Shown: piece by piece, positions 11,993 to 23,049 of the stretch
Numbering within the stretch: the first letter of the stretch is position 1
How the letters are laid out: every line of letters starts with the position of its first letter
From: Rhynochetos jubatus
Lineage: Eukaryota; Chordata; Aves; Eurypygiformes; Rhynochetidae
Assembly: GCA_027574665.1 (NCBI GenBank)
Contig: CM050655.1
Span: forward strand, 10,163,170-10,227,169
Reading direction: 5' to 3'
Length of the DNA stretch: 64,000 bases
Position numbers and translations under genes: made by a program
Notes under the pieces: generated by a model
Databases searched by the model: none
What the model was told of the DNA's origin: nothing
What the model saw: the letters and a program-made list of their open reading frames with translations, nothing else

Positions 11993-13109
11993 ATACCCAC
12001 ATGGGTTGATACTTGACATATGAGGAGGAATTTTTTTCCACCCCCTATAGTATATACCTTTCCTACAGAGTACCTGATCATTTAGACAGTAAGGAACTAA
12101 TGTAATGAAATTTCACTAGTTTTCCCTGCTTTTTCCACGGTTTCAGTTTGAGAATTTAGAAGTGAATATTTTTGAATTTCAGCATTTTTTATTCCATATG
12201 GTACAGAATATGATGATTCTAAGACTAAAAAGTCAGGGTAATAAGTTATTTTGCGTTAATAACAAATACCCCTTTGTGTCTTATCTAATGAAATTTAAGA
12301 TTAATCAATGAAAATCAGTGCAATGGAAAAGCAACAAATGAAAACTTTAGTCAAGTAGAAGCTCTAGCCTTTAAGTTTTCAGATGTATTTTTTACACCTT
12401 ATATCTATTTAAGCACTGACAGTGCCGGTAATTCATTACTAAGCATCTTTCTATCAAAACTACATACAATTATGATGACGGATATCAAGAAATACGATGC
12501 TAGGTTCATCCTTGGCTAAGATAAATTACTGGGGCTACTCTAAGAGTGGATTCAGCTGACAGAATCAAACGCAACAGCTCTAGCTTACTCAGTAGTAGAC
12601 AGAGTAGGATGGAGTTCCATGCTGATTCGCAATCAAATATGAGTCACAGATCCCATAAATTTCCTGTTTGTCAGCACACGTATTGAATAAATGATTCAAT
12701 CAGAAGTACATGCAGTGACTATTCGTAGAAACTGCCCCTGCCATACCCATATTGAAAAAAGGTGTACGGAAAGACCTAGAACAGAAGGTGCAGATCCAAA
12801 CATACCGAGTGGTGTTCGTAATTCAGTTGTATTTTTTTTCCAAAATGAGATCTGAAAATATTTAGCAGACTTACATAATGTGAGTAGGATGCTGAAAAAC
12901 GAAGAATAAAAAACAATAGCAGAACCAGGTGTGAAGACAGACATTATGAGATGGAAGAACATAACCAAGGAAGCTGTTCCTATTCATTAACAATTTCCCA
13001 ATACCAAATCTAATTTTTACTGCAGGAGATTAAATTGCATTTCCTTTATCTTTCCAGGGTGAACCATCTGATGATATTCTTTTTTTAATTACAGCTGTTT
13101 TACTGCTAT

Positions 13110-13650
13110 ACCCTTGCTCCATCTTCTGAGTTTCATAGGAGACAAACCTAATTCTTTCAGCCTTTCCTCAGGGGTCATACTTTACTGAGCTTTCATCATA
13201 CTATGTGTTCTCCTCTGGATTATCAAAATTGTTCTGCATTCTTTTGTTTTGTTTCAATGTCTTGCCCTAAACTTGCAATACTCTTCCAACAAGGCCAAGT
13301 TGATGTTAGGCAGAGCAAAATAATTGCCTCCCTTACCTTACAAAGGATATTTCCAGTAACACACCTGACGACTGGATTTGCCTGTTTTGCAAGACAACAG
13401 TAGTATTGGTCAATATTCTGTTTGTTATCCACTAGGATTCTAATCTGCTTCCACAGATGCCCACTAGCTATGCTTAATTTTCTAGCCACCCCCAAAGTAC
13501 TCAGCACTTCTCTATACTGAATTTCATCTGGTGGAATGCCTCAAATTTATCTAATCAAACTGGAACTACTGCAATATGTTTTTAACTTCAGGTTACAAGT
13601 AGTGGTTTCTATAAAGACATCATCAAGTAAGTCAGTAAAAAACATTTTTC
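13110..13650 (-). repeat. Old, diverged CR1-type LINE fragment, minus strand
   Basis: The order of motifs TTTCAGCCTTTCCTCAGG, TTCTCCTCTGGATTATC, ACAACAGTAGTATTGGTCA, TGTTATCCACTAGGATTC and TGAATTTCATCTGGTGGAAT matches, at low identity, the reverse complement of the CR1 3' region found across turtles, crocodilians and birds. In that region the matching sense features are the end of the reverse transcriptase frame and the 3' part of the element. The copy is much more diverged than the CR1 at 11734, so it is an older insertion. The open frames at 13203-13403 (+) and 13223-13507 (-) lie inside it and are not genes. Confidence 0.75.
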
Positions 13651-16600
13651 AATCTCTCTTTTCCATTAATTAAACACCTTACACTTTTTCATTTATCTTC
13701 TGGTATTTCTGAATTTTTCTTCTTGCTTTTTATGATTATCTTGTTGCTTTTTTCCTTGTTGCTTTTTATTTTTTATATTAATACCTTATTATGCCTCCAT
13801 CTTCATGGAATTCGTCAGTTCTTCTACCATTCTTTACTCATCATATTAGCTTTCCAAAAGGACTCTTAGTTTCCTAAACTTGTGAAGTTGGATAATCTTT
13901 TTATTGACATCTATTATCCCATGTCTCCTTTTCTCACTTCTTCCTCTTATTCAAACAGCGCATGCTACCATCTCATGATCACTTTCACACCAATTATCTT
14001 CTGACTTCCTTAGCCAAAATGAAATCTGAACTGATGGCTGCCTTGGCTTTTTAAACATGTAGGGATAACATTGTCAATCACAGGAAATTGTGAAGCCTTG
14101 TCTGTGTCCCAAACATTACTTTTTCAACTGCCAAGGAAATTAAAATCCTCTATTCCTTCAATTTCTTGTCTTTGGGGCATTTCTGTCAAAAATGCATTTT
14201 CTTTAAAGTCTCCCTCTGTGTATCTCTGTTGTGTATTTCCACGCAGCTATTCAATAAGTTTGACCCTCATGTCTCCTTAACTTCAGAGCAAGTATGTACG
14301 TTTTGGATACGCAGTGCTATATTGTCCTCTTTTCATCCCTACCTGTCCTTCACGAAAAATTAGTTCCTCTCTCAACCAGTAGCCTTGTGCTTTATCCTAC
14401 CATGTCTTAAAACTTTCAGTTAAAGTTCTGAATAGTGACGAAAGTTTGTTGAAAAAGAAATTAAAGGAAGGATATGATAACAGTGAAACAACTCATTTAA
14501 GTTATCAGTCAAATTCAGTACTCATTCAATTTCCATGAAAAGTAGTTGATTGCTTCGTGTACTTTACTGATTTACATGTAAAAATTATGAATGTTTGGAA
14601 ACTTGGAATTAGAATTGATATATATATTGATACATGTAAAATATTTATATGAGGGAATAAAATGCTTTGTTTAATTTGATTTTTTTTTTTTTGGTCCAAA
14701 TTCCAGTTTTATAGAACAATTTTATCTTTTTCTCTCCCCTAGGAACTGAAAAAATTTCAAAACCATGGAATGTCCCACAAAAAAGGAAAACATGGTTTCT
14801 AGTGCTATTTATGCCTCCAGACCTACTACTGCTGCTAATAAAAACCCAGACACAGACTCCTAGAGCATTGCTTTCAGTACAACCACACACAAATTCAGTT
14901 TCAAGTATTGCTCTTGTGCCTCTCCCAGAGACACATGCCCTGGGCAATGTGCAGCATTTTCTCTGAAAAGGTAGAAAAAGAAAAGGGAAGAATAAAAAAT
15001 GTCAGGAAGAACTGACAGAGATTCTTGATGTCAGAGACCAAAGAGAAAAAAAATGTAAGGGAAACATAAAAATAAGAAAAACAGGAAAAAAAGACAGAAA
15101 ATAAACACACACACAAAAAAAAAGGGAGGCATCTACAACTGTGCCAGTCATGCCACAAGAAGAAATAGGACACATCTATCAAAGCTGGTAGGTCACTTCA
15201 TCAACACGTAGAGGCAATAAGCAGCAAAGGTACAAGCAGAACACCAGACATGTTCTAACAGACCTTCTTTAGGGTCAGTATTGCTGGTATTTGTAAACTC
15301 TTAAGACAGTCAATGGTAATATGATGTTTTGGACTATTCTGGAGACCAAGCTAACCATGGGCTAGTCATTCATCTGAAGAGTTGTTTCCTTTTGCAAGGA
15401 TTTACACAGAATTCAAAAATATTCTTGCTTTTAAAAAGCTGCTTGGCATGTTTAACACAGAATTCAGGCAGAACTGCTACCTAAACAGATGTTAGGAATG
15501 ATTTAGCATTTCTAGGTGAATAAAAGTGAAGATGATGAAATATAAATCTAAAAGGGAGAGGATAGTTAGAAATACATTTCTTTTTCTCCCCCCTCAAATC
15601 TCCACTACTTTTGACAGCTCTGCAAGTTTGAAATGTAAGACGTCTGAAAAGAGAAAAGTAGACATACTTACAAATATATATTTGTTAAAAGAGTAAGGTT
15701 TTTGACTTTGGCTTCCAAGAGGTCATATTGAGAGCATGACATTGCCTGCAAAGACCCATCCCTGTGTATTCTCTTATCCTGAAAGACTTGCCATGTGATG
15801 TTTCAGCCTTCCAACCCCACACAATGAATCAAACTCCCAATTCACTAGCCTTTTTCCAAAGACAACGGAGTCCTTTTGCACCACCAATAGCATCCAAACT
15901 GAACAGATACCTCAGCACAGAGACTTGGGTTATTGGAAACTAACAAATGCAGGCTCTTGACAGTACAGCTCTGCAACTTGAGACCAACACTTCTATTCCA
16001 CATTTCTTGATTTGCTGTGTAAGAAGCTTACCAGCCCTACAGTTTTAAGGTAGCTCATCACAAACTTGCTGGTGTTGCTTACTGAACAAAAATAAAGCAA
16101 TAAAATATGTTCAAACTCCAAAACTTAACACCTATCCTGTTGTATGGGACAGAAGCACAAGGAAAAAAAAAAGCCAAATATTTACTGGATTGTCAGCATG
16201 GAAAGAGTAAAGAAGATGTAATTCAAGTAAGAAAATAGTGAAGTTTCTTATTGAAATAATAGCGGGCTGTATAACCACTCTTACTATAGCAAGATTAGTC
16301 CAAGGTTCAGATTCTCATTGGTTTGACAAAAGATGGGAGACAGGGTGGATTGTGAGAAGGTGCTCAAGGTCAGTAGACCTCAGTAGTCTAACCTATACCA
16401 GGCCCTTAAATGGTTCTCTGAAGTCAGAAAGGCCTAAAGCACCTGTTAATAATCCAATGTTTTTCATACAAGGAGCCTCAATGGAAATAATTGTCACTGT
16501 GTTCACTTCCTACTACTGCCCTTTCAGGTCAGTTAGCCCTATACCTCTCTTTCCTTGCAATGGGATCAACAGAAAAGTGCAGGATCCTTAATCTGCCTGG

Positions 16601-18241
16601 GAGAAAAAAAAAAAAAAGAACAGGCTAAGTATTTGGTCCATTTACAGAACAGACAGCATCTGGATTTAACAGTAGCTTTAACCACACGAAGACCAACACT
16701 TTTCTGTTAACAAAAGGAGAGTCAAGACATTTCTGCCTCTTTTTGCTTGCAAAGAGTTCTTCAAAGTTTCATGAATTTGAAAAGTTTCTGTAACTGTCTG
16801 TTTGAATTTAACTGCATTTTGAGATATTTGTAAGTATATGCACTAATATTTTTCACTAAAAAGTTATAGTTAGGATTTATATTTTGCTGTTGTAGCTTCT
16901 CTACCCTGTCTTTAGCCATAAAAGAGGAAAAAAACCAAAGTTCCCGAAACAGAAGCAGAATTGACACCCTGTGTGATATCTTTGTCTATGTATACACATG
17001 TTTGTGCATGAGTGCTGAGGGTTTTTATTTGTGGTGTTACAGATTCAGGCATCATGAAGTGAGTTTTAACATCTCAACAGTAACAGCAGCAATAACAAAT
17101 TCACAAACACTCCCCCTCTATAAATGTTTAGGGAAATATGCACTGCATTATCTTTATGTGAACATAAACACTGACTCTCTGGGCATCTTGCTGATGTTTT
17201 GTAGTGGGTCATTACTGCAGCTGACAAATCAGGAAGTCCTTAAATGTAACAAAGACTAGAAAGAATTTATAAGGCCTTTATAAGCAGAGATTTCACTCGC
17301 TCTCCCTAACCCCTATTTAATTACAGAGCCTTTCTAATGCTACACAATACAATTTATAGTTACTATTAAAAGTACCCTATTCAAAATTATTAGCTAGGTG
17401 CAGAGAAAGAAATGAGAAATTAACAAAGAAATTGGTTATTAAATTAGAAGCTATGCATTTATAATATAAAAATAAAACTGAATATGGTTCTTTTTAACTT
17501 AGATATTTTACTCTTTTAACAAATCATTATTAAAACCAGAGATACATAAAATAGTTCCATTTATCCCAAACAATCAGTGATGTATAAATTATTATATATG
17601 GTACAACATTTCAAGCTTTCCATTGCTTTTTAAACACGAATCTGCATGGATTCCCATTAAGGCATTGGGGTACTAAGGTAAAATAAAAAATCGTAGTAGC
17701 AAGACAGGATACCATTTGCTGCAGAGAGGAAATATCACTTTTTACATCTATGATATCCTGGATCTTGGCCAAAACACCAACACAATTCTGCACTAGAGAA
17801 AACCTGCATATCATGTAAATGCATTTTTGAACGAGCTAAGCCTGCAACCAGCCCCAGCACTCTTTCCTCTCCCTGTATCCGACTGCAGGCTTTTTCCTCA
17901 CTGAAGGGTGAGAATCTGGCAAATATACATGCATGTCTTTTAGGTTTCTTTTGATATATTCTCTGTTTCCAAAATAGCTAATGAAGTAGGGTCAACATGA
18001 AGGTAAAAATAGTCTCCAGCTGCTTTGAGGTATATTGGAAGCATTTTTTTGACCTTTGGTATTCAAGCTATGCCAATTCCACTGAGGCAGACAAGCATGA
18101 CACCACAGATTTTGCATTTTGTACCATTCAAAAAAGCAAAAATGCTAAGTGTATGCTCAGTTTGCTGTGTCAAAACATATGAAATGAAAGACAGTGACGA
18201 GTGAATGTACCAAGCTATGTTGTCTCTTTCAACTTTCTTAC

Positions 18242-18295
18242 CTCATTTACATAGACCCAGTGACTATCCTTTGATGCAAGGTTGGTTTCCACAGC
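18242..18295 (-). CDS. Internal coding exon, 54 nt, unidentified gene
   Basis: On the minus strand a very strong acceptor (TTCTTTTTTATTTTTGTAG) precedes 18 codons, closed by the strong donor GAG|GTAAGAAAG. Two of the three frames are stopped. The open one runs from phase 0 to phase 0 and reads AVETNLASKDSHWVYVNE. It joins in frame to 20411-20482 upstream (intron about 2.1 kb) and to 5137-5310 downstream. The short exon length, good splice sites and matching phase make it a real exon with fair confidence. No family motif is visible in so short a segment. Donor and acceptor quality suggest that the exon is constitutive. Confidence 0.75.
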
Positions 18296-20410
18296 CTACA
18301 AAAATAAAAAAGAAACATAATAATAAAAATAAATAAAACACGTGAAACATTCCAGAAAGAACTTACATAAAAAGGAACTACAAAGCTCATTTTCATTGCT
18401 TGCATTGATACTGGCATTTTTTCAGCATAGTTCTTTTCATCTCTTTCACTGCTGCTTCATGGAACTGTATTATCCTAGAGGTGGTAGTCTCACTTCAGTC
18501 TGACTTCAGTATCTAAACCAAAGCACCCTGTATCACAAAGATATTTCCTAGATATACCACAAAAGCATGCTGGAGAAGGGGGGTGCATCAACATGATAAG
18601 GGATCTTATGATGGACAACTGCACACAGTTCATGGGATTTAACTTCCATCTATCTAATGCATCCTAGTAGGCTGGGATTCTCTTCAATATGCCTCCCCGA
18701 AAATAATGTCTCTGTCTCATTACAACTCTGATAGTTTAGCTAACCTACTTAATGAAAAACACCACTCTGAGACACTCAAGTTCATATGAGTCACCCTCTC
18801 TTCAAATTTACATAAGACCCAAGGGAACTTTATGATTTGCATGAACACTTTTTCTGGCTTCCTGGTGCGGACTTGGATAACCACCACATATTATAAAGAA
18901 ATGGCCCATCTCATTGGCCAGCATATTCATCCATACACATGCAACCCTTCACGGCTCCCTAAGATGCTAAAATTGGGAAAGACTGCTAACACAAACAGCA
19001 CTACTAACAGTGAAGACCTCAGTGGAAGGATTTGGCGATATTCACAGAAGTTTCTAACTGCCCCCTTTGTTTGACACAGATTAGCTCACTTCAAGATATT
19101 TTATAGTCTAATAAAGCAATATCAAGCATCAAGAGGTGTACACTACAGTGATAATGATATTGCTAATGTCCTGCTTAACACACGGTTAAACAACTACTGT
19201 GGATTCATCTCACCTAATAAAACACGACAGTCCCCGTGCACAAATGTATTTCAGGAGGCAGTTCATCACACAGTTTTGAATGTCTCTGCCTTCAACCATT
19301 TCTTTCTTTTGTGCCAATATGACCACTTTTACTGAACAGATATTCTTATCGCTCTTATAAATGGCCCTATGAATCACTGAAATTAACCTGGTTTAAAAAA
19401 AAAAATTACAGATTAGCAAAATATTTTCAGATACTGGTTTTTAATCTGGATAATTTCCATACCCTGTTCATTGTGTGTGGCCTCAAAAACAACTGCACTG
19501 GTACAGAGAGGCTCTGTAGACTGCAGCGCTGGGCTGGGCAGAAACATTATCAACCACCTTCCTCTCCAGAACACATTTGCATAATAAGCCTCTCAGATAT
19601 TTAACGTCAGATGGGATGAATCACCTTCTCTCATGACACTGACAACAGATGACTGGCTTAGAATAAACGCCCACGACCTATAAGACTGCAATGAAATGAC
19701 AAGATATCCATCCTTAATATAGGTAAAGGGAGTACTGTTACCTGATCCCAGCAAAAAACCAAACCAAAAACTGGCTAAGTAGCCACCACCACCATTTTTA
19801 ACATTACTCTTAGTTTATACTGTGTTTAAAAAGAAAAGTGTAAATTACTTGCCTAAGTAATTGTGTTTTAAAACTTTACGCATTTGTTCAGCCTACACAA
19901 ACCTAAGAGAAAATTGTGGGCAGCACAATCTATTTCTCATGTCTTCAAGGTGGAGTATTCCTATAAAGAGACAAAAATCCCTAAAGAGAAACCGCAAAGG
20001 AGTCGAAAGAGAAGAATCAACACAGAACAGGGCAGTGTTTCTCATCATCAAAAACAGCATTACGGCACATTAACCAACCCTGGTGTCAAAGCAGATGAGA
20101 ACCTCTAGAGACAACGCTTCTGACAAGATAATCCTCTCCTAAGCATGCAGTGAGAAATTGTCTCCTTTGTATTGCTTTTAAGCTGGCAGGAAAATTAAAC
20201 TGACCACCTAACTGAGGAACCACAGCTGTTTGCCAGGAAAGCTAGCAGTAATGAAAGGGAGGGCAAAAACTTGTAGATTTTCTCCCTATTCACCCCTCCA
20301 AAATATTCAGACAAAGCCAAAATAGCCAGGTGCTGTAACATATAGAGGAAAAGCAAAGTGCTGCCAACATTAACAAAGCAGAACTAAATAATGCTCAGGT
20401 GCAGACTTAC
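18296..20410. other. Probable intron (about 2.1 kb)
   Basis: AT-rich sequence between two exons of the same phase. The acceptor side at its 3' end (minus strand) is a long T tract beside 18296. Open frames at 18832-19074 and 19861-20108 lack splice context. No repeat is recognised and I see nothing else. Confidence 0.55.
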
Positions 20411-20482
20411 CGCATTGGCTACGTTTTGTGATTTATCTGCAACAGTGAGCAATTTGTATGAATAAATGCTAAGTCTGGGGAG
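20411..20482 (-). CDS. Internal coding exon, 72 nt, unidentified gene
   Basis: On the minus strand the acceptor CTCTGGCTCTTGCAG precedes 24 codons, closed by the donor GCG|GTAAGTCTG. Only one frame is open and it is phase 0 at both ends. The peptide starts LPRLSIYSYKLLTVADK and ends SQNVANA. It continues directly into the exon at 18242-18295 without a shift. The composition (SIYSYKLLTVADK) is compatible with a helix in a helical-repeat protein, but no family is recognised. The upstream partner in the same frame is probably 27686-27735, which ends in phase 0. Confidence 0.75.
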
Positions 20483-20564
20483 CTGCAAGAGCCAGAGAAT
20501 TTGAAATGAGTTATTGTAACTCATTCCTCTGAGTTCACATATCTGGGCCAAAGTTTTTAAAATG

Positions 20565-20655
20565 AGGTGCCTAAATTTAGGCTGCTAAGAGTTTATCTTC
20601 AGTCATCTGAGTGCTAGACCATTCAGCACCCTCCTACAGAAGTCAATAGGTCCAA
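20565..20655. repeat. Possible ancient interspersed repeat (copy 1)
   Basis: The pieces GAGGTGCCTAAATTTAGG and CTACAGAAGTCAATAGG resemble the arrangement seen at 46355-46440, where CCTAAATTTAGG, TTAGGTGCC and AAGTCAATAG occur in similar spacing. Two sites sharing three short blocks suggest an old, strongly diverged amniote repeat. I cannot name a family, and chance is not excluded. Confidence 0.4.
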
Positions 20656-23032
20656 CACTCTAAGAGCCTCAAATGTATTTAGAAACATAACCATAGGTAG
20701 GCAAGCTTAAATATCTATAAATACATTCTTATTTAGAGCTGCAACACATAGCATGAAGCATTATTCTAAACCCAGACCTGCTGAGAAGAAGCAGAAACTT
20801 CTTCATTTTTTGCTTCAGATTTTGTACCATATTTACAGGCTTGCTGTCCTAAAGAATCCTAAAATGAACAATTTAAAGGCACATCTCAGAGGTTGCAACC
20901 CTCTGGTAGCGCTAGTGTATTGGAGGCGTATTGTTGGTGGCTCAAAGAAATTAAGCAGTGTGAAGAGAAATGTCCTGGTGGCCTATGATATAATAAGAAT
21001 ATTTATTCAGAATTCTCAGAATAAGAAAAAAATTACATGTTTGTAACTTATGGAATGTCTTTTTTTCTTTAAAGAGGAAAAGGTATCAGCACTTTGGAAA
21101 CTATGGTCACACATTTTTAATTCATTTTTAAATATTCAAGTTGTTCCAAGAACTTGCCATTTGTTTAAGGTCGGGGCTCTGTCCGTCTAAAAAGAAAGAA
21201 AATTGTCTATGACACATCCTGAAGGATCTATTACAGCCTATTTCGTAAATGCATCCTATGTTAAAGAAAGCGGGCCAGGAATCCGTGTGATTGCTGTGGC
21301 TGAGGAAAAGCTCTGCTGCCTACTGGGGTAAGATTCCTGTGGTAAAGTAAGTTATGGGGTTGGGGTTTTTTTGGTGAAAAATTATTAGTATCTGTGCAAA
21401 ATATCCTAGTTCTTTATATACTTTATATGCACATAGGATCTAGTTGACACTTGGGAATAATGCCTCACACATTTCTCCAAATAGAAAATCTGCTTTTGAG
21501 ATAAACAGCACACTGGAAATTAAAGAGCATCCATCTTTCCTTTATTTTCTCTTAAACTAGAAAATACCTTCTACAAATTTGGAAAAAAAAGGGTTTTTTG
21601 AGCCTGTATGCCTTTCTTACTCCCCAACTACATTTCACAGCCAGATTTTAAAAGCAGAACCCAAACAAGAGAATTATAATTCACTCAGTGGACCACTATT
21701 AATGACAACATATAAATGATACTGTCAGAATCGGGCCAGACTGGGAAGAGGGGAAGGGGAGCAATGAATGTAGAAAACTGTTTATAATTTCTCAGTAGAA
21801 AGCATTTGCAATAGAAATGAAATAGGGAGAGAGTGGAAAATCAAAATACGAGCATTAAGATTTCAGATCTCATACCAACAGTGATAAAAGAATAAGATGC
21901 TTCATGAAAAATGATGAAAGATATTTTCATGTGTATGGCTTTGTTTACTTTTAAATGTATAACTTACAGTAATTTATTGCCAATAATCGATGACAACATT
22001 ATTTTATTGGAATACAGCGGAGAACAAATATTTACTTTGCCTTTATGAATAAGTAACTCGGTTCATTATTTCAGCTAATGGCAGTCGCAGGATTAAAAGG
22101 AAAAGTTAGGAAAGTAAGCAATAAATACTGCTACGTTCAGAAGTAAAGCAATTTTTCAGGAGAAAGAAAAAAATAAAGAACAGGAACAATCCTTTCCTGA
22201 CCTTCTCAAACAATCTGAAACTGGAAACATTTCCAAGCATATAATGGCTGTTTAGTAATAGGGCAGGCTCTTTTTCACAACACGTGGCTGCTTTGCCAGG
22301 GTCAGCACCTCGGTATGAACGGCAAAAAGCAGGCTGTGTAGAAAGAAACGTAGGGATGAGTGCCTGGACACAATTTAGACAGATGCTGTTAGGCGTTCAA
22401 ACAGACACGGGCAGACTGTGTCCCACTGACAGCGGGAGTTTAGGTCTACATGTACCCGTGTTATAGTTACAAACCTCTTGTCTCCTGACCGTGTACCCAG
22501 AGGGACAGGAATGTCTAGAAGCCCCGTAACGTACCCCAGGATCCTAGAAGGAAATGTCTTGCAGATGGCAAACACAGATGGTCTTGTTGTGGCTACGCTT
22601 TTGGAAACAAGGGCTGCCACCCTGAAATCCATGATATAGAAGAAGCACCAGATTGTTTTGCTAGGAGGGGTATCAACGTAGTAAAGGGTATTCCTTGCCT
22701 ATCCTTTACCTTAACGGTGAGGACAAAGAGCATCATAGCTTTCCAGGAAAAAAAATGAAAGAGAAGATGAACTAGGGAGTTCACAGTTAGAAAATAATTT
22801 GGAAAAAGTGTTCTAAGAGATACTGAAAGAACAAAAAAACCCGAATTGCTGCCAACCGATGACTAATTACAGCTGGCAGCAGAGAGCAGATACATCTGCA
22901 ACACAGTGAGCGCTCCGTGGAGGCACCAGCAGATACACCCGACCATCTTGAGACCACAGCTCTAGGAACCAGGCCCCTTTACAAAGCTTCTCCTACACCA
23001 CTGTCTTCCAGCTTGTAAGCCTCTGCGGAGCC

Positions 23033-23049
23033 CAGCCAGCCAGCCAGCC
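23033..23049 (+). repeat. Short CAGC tandem repeat
   Basis: Four and a quarter copies of CAGC in a locally GC-rich patch. It is too short to be a useful microsatellite and has no evident function. Confidence 0.85.

Larger units (their letters stand above)
5311..18241. other. Large probable intron (about 12.9 kb) between exons 18242-18295 and 5137-5310
   Basis: This intron holds one solo LTR, two CR1 fragments and a poly-G run, all listed separately. GC-richer patches lie at about 6180-6480 and 7630-7900. Both contain open frames on both strands but neither has a convincing acceptor and donor pair in one frame, so I leave them unassigned. AG- and A-rich tracts occur at 14990-15125 and 16604-16617. 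The part from 13650 to 14450 is T-rich and could continue the old CR1 element, but I cannot match it. The rest shows nothing recognisable. Confidence 0.5.
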
